In this document: in pieces, positions 34,890 through 43,869 of the stretch
Position numbering within the stretch: the stretch's first letter is position 1
How the letters are laid out: every line of letters starts with the position of its first letter
Source: Pseudomonas paraeruginosa PA7
GTDB lineage: Bacteria > Pseudomonadota > Gammaproteobacteria > Pseudomonadales > Pseudomonadaceae
Reading direction: 5' to 3'
Assembly (NCBI RefSeq): GCF_000017205.1
Contig: NC_009656.1
Location: 4,220,001 to 4,284,000 of the forward strand
Length of the DNA stretch: 64,000 nucleotides
Program-made: the position numbers and the translations under genes
The notes under the pieces: model-generated
Told to the model about the DNA's origin: nothing
Database searches by the model: none
What the model saw: only the letters and a program-made list of their open reading frames with translations

Positions 34890-36929
34890 CTAGCGCCCCG
34901 CTCCGGGGAGCGGGACCGCGCGCAGCGCCGTCCCGGCCGGGGCATGGCTGCGGCACCACTGTCGCCAGGTGGCCTGCAACTGCACCAGCGCGGCGCCGGC
35001 CAGCTCGCCGCGTTCGCTGCCGGCCAGCGGGCTGGCGGCCAACGCCTTGAGCAGGCGCATGGTCGGCGGGTCGAGGGCATGCTCGCGGTCGGCCCGCGGG
35101 CCGTCGCGCAGCAGCGCCAGGCGCAGGCGCCGCAGGTAGCGGTCGCGGGCCTCGGCCAGCGGCGCCGGGACCTGCTCCAGGCATTGCCGCAGATAGAGCA
35201 GCTCATCGCCGAAATCGAGTCCCATCAGGCCGTCCGACCAGGGCTGGCGGCGCCCCTCCGGCAAACGGTCGTAGCGCTGTGCCAGGCGGATCAGGCGATC
35301 GGCGGTGCGCCCGCCGAACCAGGCCTCGGCCTGCGCCGGCGAACGCAGGGTGAGCCGCGCCAGGTCGCCGAGGGTCGCCTGCAGCATGCGCCGGTAATGG
35401 CGCTCGCCCGGCCGCAGGCTGACCAGGTTGAACACCAGCACGGCGAAGGCCACGCCGAGCACCGTCGACAGGGCGTTGTTGAGGAAGTGCGCGAGGTCGT
35501 AGCTCATGCTGTTGCTCGGCGCGACGTTCTTCACGAAGAAGATGCAGAACGGCGAGGCGATCCCGGCCAGGCTCGCCCGGTTCACGCACAGCGCGGCGAA
35601 GAACAGCGGCACGCCCAGGCCCAGGCAGAGCAGCGGGAAGCCGTCGACGCCGGGCAGGTAGAACAGCGCGACGAAACCGGCCAGCGGGATCGACAGGAGT
35701 ATCCCGCGCAGGAAGTTGAGGCCGGCCTGGGCCGGGTTGTCGCGGCTGGCGAAGAGACTCAGCACCACCCCGGTGATCGACACCGCGCCCAACCCGCTCG
35801 GCCAGGCGCTGGCCAGCCAGAAGGCGGCCACGCAGAGGAACGCCAGGGCGCTGCGCAGGCCGAACAGCACGCCGCGCTCGATGTCCCGGTGCCAGGCGAT
35901 GGCGCCCGGCGCCTGGCGCGTGGGTTCGCCATAGACCAGCGCCTCGACGCTGCGCCCGGCCTCCCCCGCCTCGGCCAGCAAGCGTTCGAGGCAGACCAGG
36001 CACAGGTGCAGTTGCCCGTGCGCGAGGTCCAGCACGGCGTGCAGGCGCCGCCGGCAACTCTCGAACTCGCCCCGGCGGCCCTCGCGCAGCAGCGTCTCCA
36101 CCTCCTCCAGCCAGGGCTGCAACGCATGCGCGCTGGCCGGATCGAGCAGCCTCCGCTCGCGCGCCACCTTGCGCGCCGCGCGCAGCAGGCCGAGCAGGTC
36201 GAGGCCGAGCACGCGCAGGGCCTGGGAACGGGCGCGACCCAGCGCGCCTTCGAACCAGGCATGGTCGCGCTGGGCATCCGCCGCGGCGATCCGCCCCAGC
36301 GCCGCGAGCAGTTCGCCGCGTTCGCTGGCGCCGCGCAGTTCCGCCGCGCCCGCCTGCAGGCCGGCCTCCCAGGCCGCCTTGCCCTGGGTCGCCAGTTGCT
36401 GCTCCAGGCGCCGTGGCCAGAGCAGGATGCTCACCAGCGCCGCGCAGAGGATCCCCAGGCCGATCTCCGAACAGCGCGCCACCGCCTGGTCGAACACCGT
36501 CGCCGGATCGGCGCTGGCCGGCAGGGCGACGATCGCCGCGGTGTAGCCGGCCAGGACGAAACCGTAGGAAGCATGGTTGTGCAGCAGCGACGCGCCAGCG
36601 GTGCAGAACGCCAGCCAGAGCGCCATCAGCAGGAGGAACGGCAGCGACGCCTGGCCATAGAGCGCGACCATGCCGATCGACACCAGCGCACCGGCGCAGG
36701 TGCCGATCAGGCGAAACATGCCCTTGGCCAGGACCATGCCGCTATAGGGCTGGCTGACCACGAACACGGTCATCAGCGCCCATTGCGGCTGCTCCAGTTC
36801 CAGGCTGAAGGCCAGGTACAGGGCCAGCCCGCCGGCCAGCAGGGCCTTCACGGCGAATTGCAGTTCGTGCAGGCGCGGGCACAGCAACACTTGCACCAGA
36901 TCGGAGGAAAAGAAGGAAGGCTTGGCCAT
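34890..36929 (-). CDS. FUSC/YccS-family inner-membrane protein
   Basis: A 679-residue protein with two blocks of about six membrane segments (about residues 20-160 and 350-500), each followed by a soluble helical region, the fusaric-acid-resistance/aromatic-acid exporter layout. MTVFVVSQPYSGMVLAKGMFRLIGTCAGAL is the FUSC signature. Relatives (AaeB, YdhK, YccS) export aromatic acids or are uncharacterised. The start at 36929 gives MAKPSFFSSD; the frame open to 37043 runs into the AT-rich promoter. A palindrome identical to the SlyA consensus lies 36 nt upstream. Confidence 0.8.
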   Translation of the reverse strand: MAKPSFFSSDLVQVLLCPRLHELQFAVKALLAGGLALYLAFSLELEQPQWALMTVFVVSQPYSGMVLAKGMFRLIGTCAGALVSIGMVALYGQASLPFLLLMALWLAFCTAGASLLHNHASYGFVLAGYTAAIVALPASADPATVFDQAVARCSEIGLGILCAALVSILLWPRRLEQQLATQGKAAWEAGLQAGAAELRGASERGELLAALGRIAAADAQRDHAWFEGALGRARSQALRVLGLDLLGLLRAARKVARERRLLDPASAHALQPWLEEVETLLREGRRGEFESCRRRLHAVLDLAHGQLHLCLVCLERLLAEAGEAGRSVEALVYGEPTRQAPGAIAWHRDIERGVLFGLRSALAFLCVAAFWLASAWPSGLGAVSITGVVLSLFASRDNPAQAGLNFLRGILLSIPLAGFVALFYLPGVDGFPLLCLGLGVPLFFAALCVNRASLAGIASPFCIFFVKNVAPSNSMSYDLAHFLNNALSTVLGVAFAVLVFNLVSLRPGERHYRRMLQATLGDLARLTLRSPAQAEAWFGGRTADRLIRLAQRYDRLPEGRRQPWSDGLMGLDFGDELLYLRQCLEQVPAPLAEARDRYLRRLRLALLRDGPRADREHALDPPTMRLLKALAASPLAGSERGELAGAALVQLQATWRQWCRSHAPAGTALRAVPLPGAGR

Positions 36930-36964
36930 CGCGGACGCCCCGAAATACATGAGCGAGCGAATTA

Positions 36965-36976
36965 TTAGCAAGCTAA
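36965..36976. promoter_or_regulatory. SlyA/MarR-type palindrome before the FUSC gene
   Basis: TTAGCAAGCTAA, a perfect 12-bp palindrome in AT-rich DNA, equals the published SlyA consensus. It sits at the probable -10/-35 region of the FUSC gene. Confidence 0.65.
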
Positions 36977-37167
36977 TTTTATATTGTCCAGCCACTCCGC
37001 GAACTTTCCGGAAGAGCGTTTCGCCCTGCGAAACATGGGCCACCGCCCGCGCCTCGCCTGCGGAGGCGGCATCGCGTCAAGGCGTCCCGCAGCAGCATGG
37101 AAGCTCACTGGAGCCGACGAACACGCCTGCGCAGAAGGCGCCAACCGGCAGCGGCACCCGCCGAGCG

Positions 37168-37180
37168 TTCGTATACAATA
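37168..37180. promoter_or_regulatory. GTATAC operator before the GntR gene
   Basis: TTCGTATACAATA, 50 nt upstream of the GntR start. It shares TCGTATAC with sites at 47326 and 53231 and looks like a GntR (FCD subfamily) operator, suggesting autoregulation. Confidence 0.65.
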
Positions 37181-37228
37181 TCCCGCACGTTCCCAACGCC
37201 ACGCAGGTTGCCCCGCTTGCCTCTCTCC

Positions 37229-37897
37229 ATGCTCAACGCCCCTAACCTGGGCATCGCCCCTTCGGCCTCCGAGATCATCGCCAGGCACCTGCGCGAAGCG
37301 ATCATCGCCGGGCATTTCGCCGAGGACGAACCGATCCGCCAGGACGACATCGCGCAACTCTTCAACGTCAGCAAGATTCCCGTCCGCGAGGCCCTCAAGC
37401 GCCTGGAGGCGGAAGGCCTGGTGCTGTTCCAGCGCAACAAGGGCGCGGTGGTGACGCGCATTTCCGAACCGGAACTGGCGCAGATGTTCGAAGTGCGGGT
37501 GCTGCTCGAGGCACAGGCGATCCGCCTGGCGGTGCCGAACATGGACGAGGCCACCTTCGCCCGCGCCGAGGCGATCTGCGCCGACTTCGTCGGCGAGGAC
37601 AACGTCGGCCGCTGGGCCGAACTCAACTGGCAACTGCACGCCTGTCTCTACGAGCCGGCGCAGCGGCCGTTCCTGGTCAACCTGATCCGCTCCATCCACG
37701 ACAAACTGGAGCGCTACCTGCGCATGCAGATGAGCCTGTCCGAAGGCAAGCAACGCGCCGACCGCGAACACCGCGAGATCGTCGCCGCCTGCCGCGCCGG
37801 CGATGCCGAGCGGGCCGCGGCACTGATCGAGGAGCATATCGTCGGGGTCTGCCGGACCCTCTACGAACACCTGCCGAACCGCCCCGCCAGCACCTGA
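37229..37897 (+). CDS. GntR-family regulator (FCD subfamily), hydroxyproline island
   Basis: A 222-residue regulator with an N-terminal winged helix ([42 protein letters not shown]) and a C-terminal FCD effector domain. Metal-binding His/Asp-type positions lie in [13 protein letters not shown] and [15 protein letters not shown]. It lies 115 nt upstream of the epimerase gene on the same strand. Because GTATAC palindromes of the FCD type occur at its own promoter and at two others in the island, it is the likely repressor of the set; that is inference. The start at 37229 is chosen by alignment, since no strong ribosome site is visible. Confidence 0.85.
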   Translation: MLNAPNLGIAPSASEIIARHLREAIIAGHFAEDEPIRQDDIAQLFNVSKIPVREALKRLEAEGLVLFQRNKGAVVTRISEPELAQMFEVRVLLEAQAIRLAVPNMDEATFARAEAICADFVGEDNVGRWAELNWQLHACLYEPAQRPFLVNLIRSIHDKLERYLRMQMSLSEGKQRADREHREIVAACRAGDAERAAALIEEHIVGVCRTLYEHLPNRPAST

Positions 37898-37918
37898 ACG
37901 GACCATCCGGTTATGCCG

Positions 37919-37943
37919 TTTTCGTCATCCGCCTGAACGAAAA
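37919..37943. promoter_or_regulatory. inverted repeat upstream of the epimerase operon
   Basis: TTTTCGT-11-ACGAAAA in the GntR-epimerase gap. The ACGAAA element recurs beside the GTATAC sites at 47326 and 53231, so it may be a shared half-site. Confidence 0.45.
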
Positions 37944-38012
37944 TCCTCAAGCGCCCCGTCCCGCCGAAACGCCACCCTGTGTCGCATTCCCCCGGCACAG
38001 GCGACCGCCACC

Positions 38013-38957
38013 ATGCAACGCATCCGCATCATCGATTCGCATACCGGTGGCGAGCCCACCCGCCTGGTCATCGCCGGCTTTCCCGAACTCGGCCACGGCG
38101 ACATGGCCGAGCGCCGGCGCCTGCTCGGCGAGCGCCACGACGCCTGGCGCACCGCCTGCATCCTCGAACCGCGCGGCAGCGACGTGCTGGTCGGCGCCCT
38201 GCTCTGCGAGCCGGTCGACCCCGAAGCCTGTGCCGGGGTGATCTTCTTCAACAACAGTGGCTACCTCGGCATGTGCGGCCACGGCACCATCGGCCTGGTC
38301 GCCTCGCTGGCGCACCTCGGGCGGATCGGTCCCGGCGCGCACCGCATCGAGACGCCGGTCGGCGAAGTCGAGGCGACCCTTCACGAGGACGGCTCGGTCA
38401 GCGTGCGCAACGTGCCGGCCTACCGCTACCGGCGCGCGGTCGCCGTTCAGGTGCCCGGCATCGGCCGGGTCGTCGGCGACATCGCCTGGGGCGGCAACTG
38501 GTTCTTCCTGGTCGCCGGACACGCCCAGCGCATCGCCGGCGACAACCTCGACGCCCTCACCGCCTATGCCGTCGCCGTCCAGCAGGCGCTGGAAGACCAG
38601 GACATCCGCGGCGAGGACGGCGGCGCCATCGACCACATCGAACTGTTCGCCGACGATCCCCACGCCGACAGCCGCAACTTCGTGCTCTGTCCCGGCCAGG
38701 CCTACGACCGCTCGCCCTGCGGCACCGGCACCAGCGCCAAGCTGGCCTGCCTGGCCGCCGACGGCAAGCTGCTGCCCGGCCAGCCGTGGCGCCAGGCGAG
38801 TGTGATCGGCAGCCAGTTCGAGGGGCGTTACGAATGGCTCGACGGCCGGCCCGGCGGGCGCATCGTGCCGACCATCCGCGGCCGCGCCCACGTCAGCGCG
38901 GAAGCCACCCTGCTGCTGGAAGACGACGATCCGTTCGCCTGGGGCATCCGCCGGTGA
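38013..38957 (+). CDS. lhpA: 4-hydroxyproline 2-epimerase
   Basis: A 314-residue cofactor-independent epimerase of the proline racemase family, converting trans-4-hydroxy-L-proline to cis-4-hydroxy-D-proline. Both catalytic cysteines are present: Cys88 in MCGHGTIG and Cys236 in [10 protein letters not shown], the Cys/Cys class. It is the first gene of a four-gene operon with the D-hydroxyproline dehydrogenase subunits; its TGA overlaps the next GTG start (GTGA). First step of the hydroxyproline route. Confidence 0.93.
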   Translation: MQRIRIIDSHTGGEPTRLVIAGFPELGHGDMAERRRLLGERHDAWRTACILEPRGSDVLVGALLCEPVDPEACAGVIFFNNSGYLGMCGHGTIGLVASLAHLGRIGPGAHRIETPVGEVEATLHEDGSVSVRNVPAYRYRRAVAVQVPGIGRVVGDIAWGGNWFFLVAGHAQRIAGDNLDALTAYAVAVQQALEDQDIRGEDGGAIDHIELFADDPHADSRNFVLCPGQAYDRSPCGTGTSAKLACLAADGKLLPGQPWRQASVIGSQFEGRYEWLDGRPGGRIVPTIRGRAHVSAEATLLLEDDDPFAWGIRR

Positions 38958-40069
38958 ACGCCGAGGCCATCGTGGTCGGCGCCGGCATCGTCGGCGCCGC
39001 CTGCGCCGAGGAGCTGGCGCGCCGCGGTCTCGACGTGCTGGTGGTCGACTGCCAGCGCGGCGGCGCCACCGCGGCAGGCATGGGCCACCTGGTGGCGATG
39101 GACGACAACCCGGCCGAGCTGGCCCTCAGCGGCCACTCGATCCAGGCCTGGCGCGCCTGGGCGGCGGAAATGCCGGAGGATTGCGCCTATCGCGGCTGCG
39201 GCACCCTGTGGCTGGCCGCCGACGGCGCCGAACTCGCCGAGGCCGAGCGCAAGCGCCAGGCCCTGCTGGCCGCCGGCGTCGCCTGCGAGATGCTCGACGC
39301 CGCGCGCCTGCAAGCCGTGGAACCGGCCTTGCGGCCAGGCCTCGCCGGCGCCCTGAAGGTGCCGGGCGACGGCATCCTCTACGCGCCCAACGCGGCGCGC
39401 TGGCTGCTCGAACGAGCCGGCCCGCGCCTGCGCCGGTTGCACGCCGAGGTCAGCGAAGTGGACGGCAGCCGCCTGCGCCTGGCCGACGGCCGCTGGCTGA
39501 GCGCCGAGGCGCTGGTACTGGCCAACGGCATCCACGCCGGAGAGCTGTGCGCGGAGCTGCCGATCCGCCCGAAGAAAGGCCACCTGCTGATCACCGACCG
39601 CTATCCCGGCTCCCTCCGCCATCAACTGGTGGAACTCGGCTATGTCAGCAGCGCCCACGCCAGCAGCGGTACCTCGGTAGCCTTCAACGCCCAGCCGCGC
39701 CCCACCGGCCAGGTGTTCCTCGGCTCCTCGCGGCAGTTCGACACGCTCGATCCGCAGGTGGAAGGCCCGGTGCTGGCGCGCATGCTGCGGCGTGCCCTGG
39801 ACTACCTGCCGGGGCTCGCCGGCCTCAATGCGATCCGTGCCTGGACCGGCTTCCGCGCCGCGACTCCGGACGGCCTGCCGCTGCTCGGCGAGCACCCGGC
39901 GCAGCCGGGCCTGTGGTTGGCGGTCGGCCATGAGGGCCTGGGCGTGACCACCGCGCCCGGCAGCGCGCGCCTGCTCGCCGCCCAGTTGTGCGGCGACGCG
40001 CCGCCGCTGGATCCCGCGCCCTACCTGCCGCAACGCTTCCTCTCCAGCCCCGGGGGGCTTCGTCCATGA
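38954..40069 (+). CDS. lhpB: D-hydroxyproline dehydrogenase, FAD subunit (beta)
   Basis: A 371-residue DAO-type FAD oxidoreductase (HcnC/SoxB-like). The Rossmann motif [19 protein letters not shown] is at the N-terminus, and [15 protein letters not shown] and [18 protein letters not shown] near the C-terminus are typical. It would oxidise cis-4-hydroxy-D-proline to the cyclic imine, passing electrons on to the other subunits. The GTG start overlaps the epimerase stop. The heteromeric enzyme from P. aeruginosa is known from published work on the lhp genes. Confidence 0.9.
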   Translation: MNAEAIVVGAGIVGAACAEELARRGLDVLVVDCQRGGATAAGMGHLVAMDDNPAELALSGHSIQAWRAWAAEMPEDCAYRGCGTLWLAADGAELAEAERKRQALLAAGVACEMLDAARLQAVEPALRPGLAGALKVPGDGILYAPNAARWLLERAGPRLRRLHAEVSEVDGSRLRLADGRWLSAEALVLANGIHAGELCAELPIRPKKGHLLITDRYPGSLRHQLVELGYVSSAHASSGTSVAFNAQPRPTGQVFLGSSRQFDTLDPQVEGPVLARMLRRALDYLPGLAGLNAIRAWTGFRAATPDGLPLLGEHPAQPGLWLAVGHEGLGVTTAPGSARLLAAQLCGDAPPLDPAPYLPQRFLSSPGGLRP

Positions 40070-40302
40070 TCGAATTGCTCATCGACCAGCGTCCGCTGCG
40101 AGTCGCCGAGGGCACCAGCGTGGCCGCCGCGCTGGCCCTCGGCGGCGACGGCGGCAGCCGCCGTTCCGTCAACGGCGGGCGGCGCGCGCCGTTCTGCGGC
40201 ATGGGCGCATGCCAGGAATGCCGGGTATTGATCGACGGCCGGCGACGCCTGGCCTGCCAGACCCTCTGCCAAGCCGGCATGCGCGTGGAGACCCGGGCAT
40301 GA
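40066..40302 (+). CDS. D-hydroxyproline dehydrogenase, [2Fe-2S] subunit (gamma)
   Basis: A 78-residue ferredoxin-like protein (HcnA-type). It has four cysteines spaced for a plant-type [2Fe-2S] cluster: Cys44, Cys49, Cys52 in FCGMGACQEC and Cys64 in LACQT. It overlaps both neighbours by ATGA, so all three dehydrogenase subunits are coupled. It probably carries electrons between the FAD subunits. Confidence 0.9.
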   Translation: MIELLIDQRPLRVAEGTSVAAALALGGDGGSRRSVNGGRRAPFCGMGACQECRVLIDGRRRLACQTLCQAGMRVETRA

Positions 40303-41552
40303 GCGTCGACTACGACCTGCTGATCGTCGGCGCCGGTCCCGCCGGCCTGGCCGCTGCGCTGGCCGCCGCGCCGAGCGGCGCGCGCATCGCCCTGGTCGAC
40401 GACAACCCGGCCGCCGGCGGACAGATCTGGCGCGACGGCCCGCGTGCCAGCCTGCCGCCACATGCCCGTGAGATGCGCCGACGCCTGGCCGGGTACGTCA
40501 ACGTCGAGCACTTCGCGGCGACCCGGGTGGTCGCCTGCGGTCCCGGCAGGCGCCTGTTGCTGGAAGACCCGCAACGCGGCTGGCAGGTCGGCTACCGACG
40601 CCTGGTCCTCTGTACCGGCGCCCGCGAGCTGCTGCTGCCGTTTCCCGGCTGGACGCTACCCGGCGTCACCGGCGCCGGCGGCCTGCAGGCGCTGGCCAAG
40701 GGCGGCCTGCCGCTGGCCGGCCAGCGCCTGGTGGTGGCCGGCTCCGGCCCGCTGCTGCTGGCCAGCGCCGCCAGCGCCAGCCAGTGCGGGGCGCGCCTGC
40801 TGCGCATCGCCGAGCAGGCCCCGGCGAGTACCCTGGCCGCCTTCGCCGCGCACCTGCCGCGCTGGCCCGGCAAGCTGTGGCAGGCCGTCCGCCTGTTCGC
40901 GCGCAGCTACCGCGCCGACAGCTACGTGCTGGCCGCCCTCGGCGAGGAGCGCCTGGAAGCCGTGCGCCTGCGCGAAGGCGGCCGGGTCCGCGAACTCGCC
41001 TGCGAACGCCTGGCCTGCGGCTTCGGCCTGGTGCCCAACGTGCAACTCGGCCAGGCCCTGGGCTATCGCCTCGACGGCCAGGCGCTCGCCGTCGACGAAT
41101 GGCAGGCCGGCAGCCTGCCCGACCACTACGCCGCCGGCGAATGCACCGGCTTCGGCGGCAGCGAACTGGCCCTGGCGGAAGGCGCCATCGCCGGCCATGC
41201 TGCCGTCGACGAGCGCGACGCGGCCCGCCGCCTGTGGCCTCTACGGCGACGCTGGCAGGGCTTCGCCGACACCCTGGCGCGACACTTCGCCCTGCGTGCC
41301 GAACTGCGCGAACTGGCGGAGGCGAATACCCTGGTCTGCCGTTGCGAAGACGTGCCCTTCGCCGCGCTGGCCGGGCATGCCGGCTGGACCGAGGCCAAGC
41401 TGCACAGCCGTTGCGGCATGGGCGCCTGCCAGGGGCGGATATGCGGCGCCGCCGCGCAATTCCTGTTCGGCTGGACGCCTCCGGCGCCGCGTCCGCCGTT
41501 CAGCCCGGCGCGCCTGGAGACCCTGGCCCGCTGGCAGGGCGACGCAGGCTAG
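40299..41552 (+). CDS. D-hydroxyproline dehydrogenase, FAD/NAD-fold subunit (alpha)
   Basis: A 417-residue pyridine-nucleotide-disulfide-oxidoreductase-like subunit (HcnB-type). The N-terminal VVGAGPAGLAA-like LLIVGAGPAGLAAALAAA binds FAD, and the second nucleotide fold is LVVAGSGPLLLASAAS. The C-terminal region has CRCED and RCGMGACQGRICG, a BFD-like [2Fe-2S] site. With the beta and gamma subunits it forms the D-hydroxyproline dehydrogenase complex. Its last 4 nt overlap the convergent EamA gene. Confidence 0.89.
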   Translation: MSVDYDLLIVGAGPAGLAAALAAAPSGARIALVDDNPAAGGQIWRDGPRASLPPHAREMRRRLAGYVNVEHFAATRVVACGPGRRLLLEDPQRGWQVGYRRLVLCTGARELLLPFPGWTLPGVTGAGGLQALAKGGLPLAGQRLVVAGSGPLLLASAASASQCGARLLRIAEQAPASTLAAFAAHLPRWPGKLWQAVRLFARSYRADSYVLAALGEERLEAVRLREGGRVRELACERLACGFGLVPNVQLGQALGYRLDGQALAVDEWQAGSLPDHYAAGECTGFGGSELALAEGAIAGHAAVDERDAARRLWPLRRRWQGFADTLARHFALRAELRELAEANTLVCRCEDVPFAALAGHAGWTEAKLHSRCGMGACQGRICGAAAQFLFGWTPPAPRPPFSPARLETLARWQGDAG

Positions 41553-42451
41553 CGACGCTCGGCGCGATACAGCCAGCCGAGGCCGGCCAGCGACAGCAGC
41601 AGGCCACCCAGCAGCATGGGTGTCAGCGGCTCGGCGAACATCCAGTGCGCCCATAGCAGGGTCAGCGCCGGACTCAGGTACAGCGCCGCACTGCCACCCT
41701 GCGCGGAAAGATGGCGCAGACCCAGCCAGTACAGGCCGTAGCCGCCGAAGGTGGGCAGCAGCACCAGCCAGGCGAGCCCGAACAGGAATTCTCCGGACAG
41801 CGGCGGCCGCAGGCTACCCTCCGCCAGCGCCAGGCCGGCGAAGGCCGGCAGCGCGGCGCCGATCTGCACGAACAGCACCGCGGCCAGCGATCCCGGCGCG
41901 TCGTCCCAGCGCTTCTGCAACAGGGTGGCCAGGGCCAGCGCCAGCATGCCCAGCAGCGGCAGGCCGTAGGCCCAGCCCGGTGCCCGCCCCAGCGCCAGCG
42001 CCGCATGCCCGGCCCAGAGCACCCCGGCGGCGCCCAGGGCGATCCCCGGCCACTGCCCCGGCCGCGTTCGCTGCCCCGGCAGGACCAGCGCCAGCAAGGC
42101 CACCAGCAGCGGCAACAGGTCGGCCATCAGCGCCGCCACGCCCGGCGAGACGCCGAGTTCGATGGCCTTGGCGATCGGCGCGATGTAGCCCGCGTAGGCC
42201 AGCGCCCCGATCAGCGCCTGGCGTCGCCACTGGCGCGCCGACAACCGGCGCAGCCCGGCCCAGGCGAAGGGCAGCAGCAACGCCAGGCAGGCGGCGAAGC
42301 GCCAGAAGCTGGTGAGGAACACCGGCGCCTGCTCCATGGCATAGCGGTAGCCGACGAAGCCGGAGCTCCAGGCCAGTACCATGCCCAGTTGCACGGCCAG
42401 CAGGCGGGTCGCCGCGGGCATCGCTCGCGGGGTAGAGGTGGTCGCGCGCAT
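41549..42451 (-). CDS. EamA/DMT-family permease
   Basis: A 300-residue protein with about ten membrane segments in two EamA repeats (about 18-145 and 155-297), of the drug/metabolite exporter superfamily. Such proteins often export amino acids or their relatives. It is divergent from the LysR gene at 42551 and convergent with the dehydrogenase operon. The pairing suggests LysR control. Whether it exports a hydroxyproline-related compound is unknown. Confidence 0.83.
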   Translation of the reverse strand: MRATTSTPRAMPAATRLLAVQLGMVLAWSSGFVGYRYAMEQAPVFLTSFWRFAACLALLLPFAWAGLRRLSARQWRRQALIGALAYAGYIAPIAKAIELGVSPGVAALMADLLPLLVALLALVLPGQRTRPGQWPGIALGAAGVLWAGHAALALGRAPGWAYGLPLLGMLALALATLLQKRWDDAPGSLAAVLFVQIGAALPAFAGLALAEGSLRPPLSGEFLFGLAWLVLLPTFGGYGLYWLGLRHLSAQGGSAALYLSPALTLLWAHWMFAEPLTPMLLGGLLLSLAGLGWLYRAERR

Positions 42452-42550
42452 CGCTCGGCTCCGTCGGTCAGGTACGAATCGAGGCTAGGCGCCCACTGCC
42501 GCTACCATCAAACGAAACTATCTGCACCAGTCATGCAGGAAATCGAAACC

Positions 42551-43417
42551 ATGAGCGCCACCCTGGACATCGAGCTGCTGCGTACCTTCCATGCCATCCT
42601 GCGCTTCGGCCGCTTCCTCGCCGCCGCCAGCCATCTCAACCGCAGCCCATCGGCGGTGAGCACTCACGTCCGGCGTCTGGAGGAACTGGCCGGCGGCCGG
42701 TTGTTCGAGCGCGACAACCAGTCGGTGCGGCTGACCCCGCTGGGGCAGCGTTTCCAGCGCCAGACCGCCGAGCTGCTGGAAACCCACGACCGCGTGCTCG
42801 CCGGGTTGCGCAGACGGGAAGAGCCGCTGCGAGTGCGCTTCGGCATTTCCGAGGAGTACGCCGGCAAGCTGCTCGCTCGCCTCCTGCCGCGCCTCGGCGC
42901 GGAACTGCCGGCACTGGAACTGGAAGTGCTCACCGACGCCAGCGGACGGTTGGCCGGGCGCCTGCGGCGCGGCCAGCTAGATCTCGCCCTGCTGGTGCAG
43001 GCGCAAGACGAAACCCCGTACGACGGGCATTCCCGCGAGATCGGCGGCACCCAGCCGGTGTGGGTCGCCGGCCACGGCCTGCGGATCGATCCGCAACGTC
43101 CGCTGCCGTTGGCCCTGCACGGCCATGGCTGTCCCTATCGGCAGGCGCTGCTGGAAGCCCTCGGCGCGGCGGGCCGGCGCTGGCGCACTGTGGTCAGCAG
43201 TCCCGGCGCGGCGGCGCTGGAAGCGGCCATCGAAGGCGGCCTGGCGATCGGCGTGATCGACCGTGCGCGGGTCGGCACGACGATGCGCGTGCTGGGGCCG
43301 GCGGAGGGCTTCGCCGAACTCCCCGCCCACCGCATTCGCCTGGCCTTCGCCCCGGGAGACCGATCACCGGCGCTGGAGCGCCTCGGCGAGCTGATCGCCG
43401 AGGACTTCCGGCTCTGA
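42551..43417 (+). CDS. LysR-family transcriptional regulator
   Basis: A 288-residue regulator. The N-terminal winged helix is TFHAILRFGRFLAAASHLNRSPSAVSTHVRRLEELAGGRLFERDN and the effector domain starts near residue 90. It probably controls the divergent EamA permease gene. The ATG at 42551 is preferred for AGGA 9 nt upstream; an ATG at 42533 has none. The shared promoter region (42452-42550) has TATCTGCACCAGTCATGCA near the LysR side. Confidence 0.86.
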   Translation: MSATLDIELLRTFHAILRFGRFLAAASHLNRSPSAVSTHVRRLEELAGGRLFERDNQSVRLTPLGQRFQRQTAELLETHDRVLAGLRRREEPLRVRFGISEEYAGKLLARLLPRLGAELPALELEVLTDASGRLAGRLRRGQLDLALLVQAQDETPYDGHSREIGGTQPVWVAGHGLRIDPQRPLPLALHGHGCPYRQALLEALGAAGRRWRTVVSSPGAAALEAAIEGGLAIGVIDRARVGTTMRVLGPAEGFAELPAHRIRLAFAPGDRSPALERLGELIAEDFRL

Positions 43418-43420
43418 GCC

Positions 43421-43860
43421 GCCACAGCGCCAGGCGATAGACCCGCAGGCGGTGGCCGTCCGGATCGAGGCCGCAAAAGGTGTAGCCGCAGTCCATGGAC
43501 TGCGGCGCCTGGACGATCTCCATACCCTCTCCGCGCCAGAACCGGTGCAGGCGCCGGACCTCCTCGTCGCTGTCCACCTGGAAGCACAGTTCGCCGCCGC
43601 CGGGCAGCCCGCTCGCCGGCGCCAGGGCTTCGACCTCCTCCAGGGAAACATCAGCGGTGGCAGTTCGAACCCTGGCCGCAGCAGGTAGCCGAGCCCGGCG
43701 CCGCCCTCGATGTACGCGCCCTGTCGTTGCAGGGTGACGATGTCGCGGTAGAGGGTGCCCAGGCTGATCCCCAGCTCGCCGGCCAGGACATGCCCGGCCA
43801 CCGGTAGCGGTGCCGACGGAGGATCTGTAGTAATTCCCGCAGGCGCTGGCTACGCGACAT
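43421..43860 (-). pseudogene. broken YafY-type regulator joined to a VOC domain remnant
   Basis: Starting at 43860 the protein reads MSRSQRLRELLQILRRHRY, a YafY-type helix-turn-helix start, then loses frame where one C is missing (CTACCGGTGGCC for an expected CTACCCGGTGGCC, near 43802). The next frame gives AGHVLAGELGISLGTLYRDIVTLQRQGAYIEG and GLGYLLRPGFELPPLMF. A second shift near 43650 leads to VEALAP and directly into a glyoxalase/VOC tail (GGGELCFQVDSDEEVRRLHRFW, DPDGHRLRVYRLAL). The WYL part of the regulator and the N-terminal half of the VOC protein are missing. So one deletion and two frameshifts destroyed an adjacent regulator-VOC pair. Confidence 0.75.
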
Positions 43861-43869
43861 GGCAACGCT

